Positions 51,094 through 58,334 of a DNA stretch of 64,000 nucleotides are shown here, piece after piece. The notes below the pieces were generated by a model. It worked only from the letters and a program-made list of their open reading frames with translations, did not search any database and was not told where the DNA came from. This DNA is from Calothrix sp. NIES-4105. Lineage in GTDB: Bacteria; Cyanobacteriota; Cyanobacteriia; Cyanobacteriales; Nostocaceae. Made by a program: the position numbers and the translations under genes. The stretch's first letter is position 1. The number at the start of each line of letters is the position of its first letter. The stretch covers positions 1 to 64,000 of the forward strand of contig NZ_AP018291.1 of the NCBI RefSeq assembly GCF_002368415.1. Direction: 5' to 3'.

Positions 51094-51813
51094 TTATGCG
51101 GCGGCTTCTTCTTGAGGTTCGGACACTGATGATGATAATTCAGCCAAGAATAATGTGAACTCTAGCAATTGGTCGATGTCTAGTTGGCGCCGACTTGTGA
51201 CACCATATTTCTTTTCGAGATACTTCCTGCCTTGTATTGGTTGCCACTGTAATGTATCTATATATTTTGAACTATAATTCATCAACTCGATGAATAATTC
51301 ATTATTTTGGTTGGATTTAGTTGGAGACACCACAGTACTGGCATTAAGGTTGTTAATCTTGTTAGATACTGCGCGCTCAATATCATCTAACTTAATATTC
51401 TGATGATTTTCCCAACTAAAGTTGACACTTTGATATGTTTCTGGATTGTATATGTTGCAGAAAACCACTGTTTTATCACCGGGTTCAACGGCGATAGTTA
51501 AAGGCTTTTTTAATTCCTCTTCTGATAATGTATTTAGTCCGTATAATAGACTTTTAGAGAAATAAGATTCTCTCCCAGAGCGGATTACATGAGGAATAGG
51601 CGCCATTATGGTGAGGTCTGTTTTGTATGTTAGTCCATACTGGGTTGAAACCTCCTTATTGCATTCAATACCTGTAATTATTCCCGTGAGTGCTTTTTCT
51701 TCAATAGGAACTTGTTTATCTTCCTCAAGTCTGTACCAACAATGATTTCCTTCTTTGTTTACAAATATGTACTGTGGTTTGGGCACAGCACCAAAGCCTA
51801 ACTTTATTTCCAT
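51094..51813 (-). CDS. Hypothetical protein, 239 aa
   Basis: Residues 1-140 are beta-rich (EIKLGFGAVPKPQYIFVNK, ALTGIITGIECNKEVSTQYG, LTIAVEPGDKTVVFCNIYN) with the look of an OB-like fold. The second half is helical (ELMNYSSKYIDTLQWQPIQG, RRQLDIDQLLEFTLFLAEL) and ends EEAAA. A single-strand-binding or recombination role is possible but unproven. It is the first gene of the leftward 51094-50834-(49038) unit. Confidence 0.65.
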   Translation of the reverse strand: MEIKLGFGAVPKPQYIFVNKEGNHCWYRLEEDKQVPIEEKALTGIITGIECNKEVSTQYGLTYKTDLTIMAPIPHVIRSGRESYFSKSLLYGLNTLSEEELKKPLTIAVEPGDKTVVFCNIYNPETYQSVNFSWENHQNIKLDDIERAVSNKINNLNASTVVSPTKSNQNNELFIELMNYSSKYIDTLQWQPIQGRKYLEKKYGVTSRRQLDIDQLLEFTLFLAELSSSVSEPQEEAAA

Positions 51814-52221
51814 ATACTATTCAATAAACTCTACTATCAATTATGGTAGCTTCAAATTTTAAAAACTTTCATTATTTTTGAATATATTTAAAATAAAATT
51901 TTTGCGGTGAGTTATTGAATATTATAATGTCTTGTGGTAATAAAGTTATAAACGTATCAAGCATGTCAGAGTCTTATAAATGAACGCAAATTCACACCCA
52001 TTTCTGTATTTATAATATAAATATGTGAGTCATCTGCATTTAATATCCATAAGTTTTGAGACTCTAAGTAGATAGGCACACGGCGCCTCCCAATGCCAAT
52101 AATTCGTTAATGTACAAAATTATTATATTATATTAAATTATGAATTTGTATAGATAATGCCAGTTGTTTGGAAGGCACTTCCACCCGTTTTATGACAATC
52201 GGGTACAAGCACCTTTATCTG
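51814..52221. other. AT-rich intergenic stretch
   Basis: 408 bp with no gene seen. It contains one GGCGCC and a weak hairpin CTACTA...TGGTAG just upstream of the 51094 start. Confidence 0.4.
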
Positions 52222-52584
52222 TTATTTGATAGTAATCTTGGTTGTTGAAATTACTTCAAACTCTACCCCATCTCCCGATACCTTCGTTACTTGACTTGTT
52301 TTTAGTGTGCAAGTGGCGCCTTTGGTGGGGTGCTGGTTGGTGTAGTAGTTTCTCCAAACACCTGGAGCATACTCATCTGAATCCCACTTAGACCAAGTAC
52401 CGTCTGGTTTTCGCCAGAACAAGTTTTTACTTCCTTGTGCGCCTGGGCATATCAATACAGATGATACGTCGCCAACTCGAAGGTTGGTTGGTGTAACCCA
52501 CTCTCTTTGTTGTGGAGTTTGATGAGCTAGAGTGCTTATTGCAAGAGTAATGGTAAAAATTATAGCTAAAACGACTGACTTCAT
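52222..52584 (-). CDS. Small secreted protein with hairpin leader
   Basis: 120 aa from MKSVVLAIIF, with AAGG 7-8 nt before this ATG; the upstream in-frame ATG (52599) is less likely. The signal peptide is VVLAIIFTITLAISTLAHQ. The mature domain is beta-rich with tryptophans and two cysteines (SSVLICPGAQGSKNLFWRK, GATCTLKTSQVTKVSGDG). Family unknown. Leader hairpin E11 lies 34 nt upstream. Confidence 0.7.
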   Translation of the reverse strand: MKSVVLAIIFTITLAISTLAHQTPQQREWVTPTNLRVGDVSSVLICPGAQGSKNLFWRKPDGTWSKWDSDEYAPGVWRNYYTNQHPTKGATCTLKTSQVTKVSGDGVEFEVISTTKITIK

Positions 52585-52617
52585 AGTTTGACCTTGCACT
52601 ACTTTTCAACCCTGTGC

Positions 52618-52633
52618 GCGCGTCAGCGCATGT
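52618..52633 (-). promoter_or_regulatory. Mini-hairpin E11 (leader of 52222 gene)
   Basis: Coding strand ACAT-GCGC-TGAC-GCGC; perfect stem, 34 nt before the ATG. CTCTACA occurs about 35 nt further upstream. Confidence 0.65.
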
Positions 52634-52976
52634 CAAAAAAGTTAGGTCGAACTATCACCAAGTGTAGAGAGACAAGTTAAGTGACCGTCTTTGATTTTAG
52701 AATTAAGATAAATGACCATTTTTTAAGTTAGCTAGAAGGCGCCGATGCTAATCGCTGCTTGAAAGATTTTCCGCTTTGCGGTAAAAACAAAGATTTCTTT
52801 AAACTATTACTGTATTTACAATCCTGATATCCAGTAGCAAATTTTACTTGTCAATTTGATAAAAATGGAAACTGATGATATTAAATGATGTTAAAAATCT
52901 TGACATCATACACTAATTAGTAGTATTTTCGACTCAAGCCAAGAATAAAAGCGTCTACAACACCCTGATATCAAGA
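52634..52976. other. Boundary region without genes
   Basis: 343 bp between the leftward small-gene region and module B. One GGCGCC at about 52738 is the last before a 3.1-kb stretch without any. No repeats or frames of note. Confidence 0.4.
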
Positions 52977-52985
52977 GTGATTTAT

Positions 52986-53594
52986 ATGGCATTAAAGAAA
53001 CAAAAAGGTCACTTTCAAGTTAACGAGTCAATACTCGCTACTGCTGTTACTAAGAATCCAGAGTATGTCAAAAAAACTCAGGAACTTTTTAACTCTACTG
53101 TGATGTTTTATGTCTCGAAAATGTCTGAAAATATGGCGCTGTTTCTAGCAACTAATTCTGACAGTATTTATGGTGTATATGAGAGAATAATTGATTCAAA
53201 TCAAGAATTAAAATCGGCTCGTATTCCTCAAGACCTCAGACGTGCTGCAATTAAAAAAGCAGCAGGAGTCGTAAAGTCTTGGCACTCAAATTTTCAACGT
53301 TGGAAAAAACGTATTGAGAATTCACAACGTTGTAAGACTCTTAAAAAACGTACAAGATTGAAGAATAAAGCAGGCAAACCACCTATTTTACCTTCGACTA
53401 CGAATTTTCCAATTCAAGTATATTCTAAGATGTTCAAGTGTGATACTGGTAGTAGTTTGGTTGTAAAGCTATGGACAGGAAAGACTTGGATATTTGAGAA
53501 AATTGAATATACTTGTAGAGAATTACCAGACCAGTATGTCAAGGGAACATTTTCTTTAATTTACTCTGACTACTCGCTCAAACTTGTAAACTAG
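52986..53594 (+). pseudogene. N-terminal half of a TnpB-related protein
   Basis: 202 codons from MALKKQKGHF. The product matches the non-catalytic N-terminal part of long TnpB-related proteins: basic helical region (DLRRAAIKKAAGVVKSWHSN, TLKKRTRLKNKAGKPPILP) then the beta part FPIQVYSKMFKCDTG, LVVKLWTGKTWIFEKIEY. It stops before any RuvC motif. The fragment at 43797-44363 is a C-terminal half of the same family. It lacks GGCGCC. Confidence 0.6.
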
Positions 53595-53648
53595 CAATTA
53601 AATTTACGAAACTTTTTTGTTTTGCCGTTATCTCGGCAGCCACCCAGT

Positions 53649-55454
53649 ATGCAGCAAGAAACCCTAGAAAGATTCAAAAGTAGGATAATTTTTATTGTCG
53701 AACGTTTTTTAGTAAATAAAACGCGAACGGAAGACGATAAACATGAATTGAAACAACATATGAAGACTTTGCTTACTAGCATTTTTTTTCAATGTTTGAC
53801 AGAAGAATCAAATATAATCAATTTAATTAATACAGAATACTCACAATTTACTGATGAGTTCTTTGAGCAAAAGTTTACTTGGTTAAATTATATTATTTCT
53901 TTGCCAAAAGAATCTGTTTACTTCCAAACTTTTTTAGATGAGACTAAAGATTACATTAGGTTTATTAGCGAGAATTATTATCCAACAGAAGCACCTAGAG
54001 ATGAAGAAGAAATTAAACAAGTAATCGAAAGTGTAAACATTAATGATAACGCTTTAAGTGATATATGTCTGGTTCGGATTGCTGCCGAATTGTTACAAAA
54101 AATAGAAGCAAAATATGAGCAAAAAACCCAGACAAATAAATATAAACCCTTAACGGAGGATAAACTTGATGATGTATCCCCTATACCAACAGCAGCTACA
54201 ATTAATGCTAGTATAGAGGCCAATTATCGTATTGATAAATGGGAACAAACACCGAATAATTATGGAGCTTATAAATATATCTGTAAATCTAATCCCCTAA
54301 ACTGTATTGAGGTGATGATTGCAGGAAATAAAGATAGTGAATTACTAGCATTAGAAGCTGCTAGTCAAGTTATTGACAAAGCAGGACTAGATGCGGCAAA
54401 AATGCAATTAATTTTTGCATCTAATTTGTTAATAAAAACTAATAAAACTAACTCGATTGATTCAAAATTTACTTTAGATGGAAAAAAAATTATTGAACAA
54501 ATCGGTTGGAAAAATAGAAAGTCTGTAACAGTTTCTCAAAAACTAGCTGAAATTGCTAGTATCGCCTATATCTTAGGGCGCATGATGATACGGTGTACCT
54601 GGATTGAAGGTAAGCCGAAGGGAAATAAAGTAGATGCCAATGTAAGTATTTCTCCGCTTTGGGTGGTTGATGTTGATGTAAAGGGACAGATGGATGTATC
54701 TACAGGTAAAGTGGAGAATCCTGATGAACTATATATCACTGTAAATGCCGGACCTTGGGCGGAAAAATGGCTAAATAAGGTAGGAAGTAAAGCGGGTGAT
54801 GCACTTTACCAATTTGGCTGGTTAGCCACAGAAATTTTAAAAATCAATTCAAATCATGATGAGCTTGCATTAAAGTTAGCCATTCACTTAACAATGATGA
54901 GCCGTATCAAGTTATGGGATAAAAACCAGTACAAACACATTGTTGGCAGTCTTTTACAAGCGGTTGAACTTGAAGCACGAATTAACTCGGCCCGTCAAAA
55001 TCGTCACTGTGCTTACGAATTAAAAAAAAGGTGGGATAAAGCTTTGACTTTGTTAATGGACATGTGCTGGCAAGTCAACTTTGATAACAATACTTATCCA
55101 GAGTGGTTAAGACCTAACAGTAAAGTACAAAAGCCATCCGACGACAGGCGAAAAGAGAAAATTATTGACCAGTTACTCAAAGCTAAGTTAATTATCAAGC
55201 CACCAGAGCCTATTCCGTCTTTCCTAGAATCGAAAAAGCAACCAAGGCAACTGAAGCCAACTACAAAAGGGTTAACTAAGTTGACTCCAGAACTTGTTCG
55301 TACCGCACGGGAAAACAAGGGATGGAGTCAACGTAAATTAGCTGGAATGCTCGATATTTCGCAGTCTATGCTCGCTTATATAGAAAGCGGGAAGCGTCCT
55401 ATCAACCCAAAAACCGAAGCTCTAATAAGAAATAGTCTAGAAATCTACGATTAG
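53649..55454 (+). CDS. XRE-type HTH protein with initiator-like core, paralogue 1
   Basis: 601 aa from MQQETLERFKSR, the start that aligns with the 58335 paralogue; the TTG at 53622 is less likely. The N-terminal 180 residues are helical. The central part (about 185-540) is shared closely with the paralogue: IDKWEQTPNNYGAYKYICKS, NVSISPLWVVDVDVKGQMD, GPWAEKWLNKVGSKAGDALY, QFGWLATEILKI, KRWDKALTLLMDMCWQVNF. Its spacing recalls winged-helix plasmid initiators, but no match is certain. A C-terminal XRE helix-turn-helix follows (RTARENKGWSQRKLAGMLD, SQSMLAYIESGKRPI). No GGCGCC occurs here. It may be an initiator or replication regulator of module B. Confidence 0.75.
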   Translation: MQQETLERFKSRIIFIVERFLVNKTRTEDDKHELKQHMKTLLTSIFFQCLTEESNIINLINTEYSQFTDEFFEQKFTWLNYIISLPKESVYFQTFLDETKDYIRFISENYYPTEAPRDEEEIKQVIESVNINDNALSDICLVRIAAELLQKIEAKYEQKTQTNKYKPLTEDKLDDVSPIPTAATINASIEANYRIDKWEQTPNNYGAYKYICKSNPLNCIEVMIAGNKDSELLALEAASQVIDKAGLDAAKMQLIFASNLLIKTNKTNSIDSKFTLDGKKIIEQIGWKNRKSVTVSQKLAEIASIAYILGRMMIRCTWIEGKPKGNKVDANVSISPLWVVDVDVKGQMDVSTGKVENPDELYITVNAGPWAEKWLNKVGSKAGDALYQFGWLATEILKINSNHDELALKLAIHLTMMSRIKLWDKNQYKHIVGSLLQAVELEARINSARQNRHCAYELKKRWDKALTLLMDMCWQVNFDNNTYPEWLRPNSKVQKPSDDRRKEKIIDQLLKAKLIIKPPEPIPSFLESKKQPRQLKPTTKGLTKLTPELVRTARENKGWSQRKLAGMLDISQSMLAYIESGKRPINPKTEALIRNSLEIYD

Positions 55455-55774
55455 ATACGGGAGATTAGTGATACCCAGACGTTTATCGGCACCTACTAAA
55501 AAACCTGATAGAAACTGGTAATAACTTATAAAATCATTACCTTCAATATATATTTATTTTTAAAAATAAAATAAATGTAAAAATTACAATTTCCTGACAT
55601 GAACGGGTTTAATTGTTATATTTATTACATGCAATTATCAAAACACAGATTTGAAATATGTAACAAGTATAATAAAGCACGCTTAGAGGATGTTTGAAAA
55701 GTCGGCAACTGAGTAAAAAAAGCTCTCAGGGCTAATCGGTAAATAAGTAAAGATAACAGCACCACTCTCGTGAC
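55455..55774. other. Intergenic before an IS5-type relic
   Basis: 320 bp, AT-rich, no gene seen. AT-rich inverted stretches are present but no convincing terminator. Confidence 0.35.
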
Positions 55775-56369
55775 TATGAGTAAATTATACTCCACCAACC
55801 TCACACAAGAGCTTTTGTGTACTTATCGAACCTTTGATTCCATCAACAAAACCTGGTGGGCGCCTAAGAGAAGCGGATATCTGGGAGGTGCAAGGGCGCC
55901 ATTTTTTATTTTCTCTGCGAGGGATGTCGATGGCGGGCATTGCCAGGTGACTTTCGCGCGCTGGCAAACAGTTTACACATACTGAGCGTAATTGGCGCCG
56001 CAGTGTTGGAACCTGGGTAAAAATACACGACAGACTGCGCGAGTGGACGAGAGTTAATAATAACCGTGAGCCAAGCCCATAGTCACGCCATAATAGATAG
56101 CCTGCATTGTTAAAAGTGCAGCGATGGTAAGTCAAGAAGTTGGGTATGATGCGGGTAAAAACGTTAAGGGGCGCAAACGGTTTTTAACAGTAGATACTTT
56201 GGGCTTAGTGCTACGGGTATTAATTACAGCAGCCAGCATGGGTGAGCGCGAAGGCGGTAAAAGAGTGTTGAAAAGCAATTTTCTGTCATCACTTTCACAA
56301 AAACTTGTCATCAAAAAAAAAGTTGTAAAAATAGGGCTGAAAGCATTGCTGCATAGGCTTTACCAATGA
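55775..56369 (+). pseudogene. Degraded IS5-family transposase
   Basis: Pieces in different plus-strand frames match an IS5-family transposase in order: MSKLYSTNLTQELL; CEGCRWRALPGDF; ARWQTVYTY; IHDRLREWTRVNNNREPSP; then EVGYDAGKNVKGRKRFLTVD, TLGLVLRVLITAASMGEREG. Several frameshifts and stops separate them, and the C-terminal third is lost. Three GGCGCC palindromes lie within 140 bp of the relic. Confidence 0.75.
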
Positions 56370-56379
56370 TGACAACTCA

Positions 56380-56421
56380 TGCCCAAACACCTGACAATAT
56401 TGCCCAAACGCCTGACATAGT
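56380..56421. repeat. Two 21-bp direct repeats
   Basis: Units 56380-56400 and 56401-56421 share TGCCCAAAC, one A/G difference, CCTGACA and then diverge in the last bases. The 21-bp period (two helical turns) equals that of the iterons at 60440-60500, though the sequences differ. Confidence 0.7.
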
Positions 56422-56991
56422 TTTTTTGAAACCTAGATATAGAAAGGCTTTTAGCGATTGATGACTTGCTGATCAATATTGATGGGCTTGCTTTTCAGTG
56501 CCCAAAAGTATGCTTTATTCATTAGTTAAGTCGTTTATGTTGGTTAAATCACAAAAAATGCGTCAAGATGTCGTGTTCCTACCCGACTTTCCCAAGGGCG
56601 GAACGTTATTGTACCTGTTATCTACATTTCCTACTGGTTCGCAGACTAAATTTCTACTGCAATTGCCAAAAAAAAGCTGGGTAGCCCGCCAAAGTGCTTG
56701 GTCTTAACAAATACTGTAGGTAAAAGCTCAGAATAAAGACCGTGAGACGACTGACAATCGCCTCAGCACGCTGGGAAACAACCCAAGCGACCATATAATA
56801 AATTTGTCTACATTCTATGCTAATTACCTACTCGTTGACCAAGAAGTATATGTAAACCTCTAAACGTGTAGAAGATGCGACACAAGTTTGGAAAATCAAA
56901 CTTGTCCAAACAGTAGCTTTTCTACAAAAAGTTGGTTTCGATACCTTTGTGCAGGCTACCCCGATATCTTCATCGATAATTGGGGGAATCT
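56422..56991. other. Debris and upstream region of the ParB-like gene
   Basis: 570 bp. The first half looks like further IS remnant in broken frames; no family assigned. A perfect inverted repeat ACAAGTTTG-gaaaat-CAAACTTGT lies at 56882-56905, about 87 bp before the ParB-like start, a possible operator. Confidence 0.5.
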
Positions 56992-58161
56992 ATGAAAAAT
57001 TACACTGAAGTAAAGTACTTTAATCCAAACAATTTATCTTTACATACTGAATTACTACGTATATACGGAGATTCAGAAATCACACATGATTTGCAACTAG
57101 ATATTGAGAAAAACGGCATTATGGTGCCAATAGTCGTGTCAACACGTACACCAATATTTACTATCGTTTCCGGTGGGCGCCGTCGCCAAATAGCAATTGC
57201 ACTCGGTATCGAATTAGTACCAGTAATTTGTTACTCATTCCCAAGTGAAGAAGCAGAAAAACATTTCATACTTTCTGCCAACCGTGACCGACCCAAGACG
57301 AAGTATCAAAAATTACTCGAAGGTAGAGCATGGGAATTACTTGAAAAACAAGCAGCAGCAGCAAGGCGCCAATCTGGTCTAAAAGAACGTTGGAAGAACA
57401 AGGACGCAGAAAAATCCAATATTGATGATGATGAACATGATTACTATCCAGTAGTACTATTGGACGACTATCGGTTAGGGACACGTGTCCTTAACCAATC
57501 GAAAAGTGGTTCAAAAACAGTGGATAAAGTTGGTGAGCGCATCGGAATTTCTGGTAAATCATACCAACGTGCCAAACCTATCATTGAAAAATGTGAAAAA
57601 TTGCGCTCCGAGGGTAGAAACATTGAAGCATTATCACTCGAAGTGTATTTGGAATCGGTAGGAATCAACCCGGTCGCCAAATTATTGAAGGCGCCTAATT
57701 GTGATGACGTGTTGGATAAAGTTGGCAATGGCACTGCCAAAACCATCAAAGAGGCAATATTGATGGCAAACTGTGTCCAACGAGTGAGTGCAGTAGTCGA
57801 AGGTGCCATATTCTTTTTCCCTGACCACATGCTTCGTAAATCGACCTACGTTCACTTAGGTCGTGTGGTCAAGATTGCCAACACTATTGCGACTGTGGTT
57901 TTTCGGGATAAACGTGATGGTTACTTATACGAGCAGCAATACAAGTGTGACGAGTTGCTCACTTTAGAAAAGGAGGGTGAGACGCATAGTCAAATTCGTC
58001 TTCGCGACCGAATGAATAAATTGTTCGCGCATGAAAAAGTCACACAAGTTGAACAAACTGTGTTGAATTTATTACTCGGTGCTGTAGTTTCTACACCCAA
58101 TGAAATTGATTGGCTACAGCTTATTGAATGGCGAGTCGCAGGTGAAATTAAACAGGGTTAG
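56992..58161 (+). CDS. ParB-like nuclease-fold DNA-binding protein, replication module B
   Basis: 389 aa from MKNYTEVKYF with GGGGGA 5-6 nt upstream; a TTG at 56980 is less likely. Close paralogue of the 1827 product over its whole length (DLQLDIEKNGIMVPIV, HFILSANRDRPKTKYQKLLEG, VEGAIFFFPDHMLRKSTY). Its ParB box reads SGGRRRQIAIAL, nearer the canonical form than the 1827 copy. An HTH region (VGERIGISGKSYQRAKPII) follows. Unlike module A it is separated from its Rep gene by the HTH paralogue and an origin-like region. Confidence 0.85.
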   Translation: MKNYTEVKYFNPNNLSLHTELLRIYGDSEITHDLQLDIEKNGIMVPIVVSTRTPIFTIVSGGRRRQIAIALGIELVPVICYSFPSEEAEKHFILSANRDRPKTKYQKLLEGRAWELLEKQAAAARRQSGLKERWKNKDAEKSNIDDDEHDYYPVVLLDDYRLGTRVLNQSKSGSKTVDKVGERIGISGKSYQRAKPIIEKCEKLRSEGRNIEALSLEVYLESVGINPVAKLLKAPNCDDVLDKVGNGTAKTIKEAILMANCVQRVSAVVEGAIFFFPDHMLRKSTYVHLGRVVKIANTIATVVFRDKRDGYLYEQQYKCDELLTLEKEGETHSQIRLRDRMNKLFAHEKVTQVEQTVLNLLLGAVVSTPNEIDWLQLIEWRVAGEIKQG

Positions 58162-58334
58162 GCTGTCCAATTGTCTATCTTCAGCTAAAGTTTTTATTTA
58201 TAGCAGTCATTTTTTTTAATAATAATTTTATTCATAAAATTCTTTAAAGACTGACTAAAATTTATATTAACATTATAACAAAAATGCTATTATATAATTA
58301 ATAAAAATATTCTTGTACTATATGATTAACTATT

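Noticed and set aside
30788-52633. Mini-hairpin sites as integron attC sites (small same-strand genes separated by a recurrent GCGTTAGC-like motif)
   Set aside because: The motif is 16 nt with variable GTAA/GTTA/GTCA/ATCA loops, lacks paired R/L boxes and the required GTTRRRY core, and no integron integrase is present.
55785-56135. 116-codon minus-strand frame
   Set aside because: Antisense to the IS5-type transposase relic on the plus strand.
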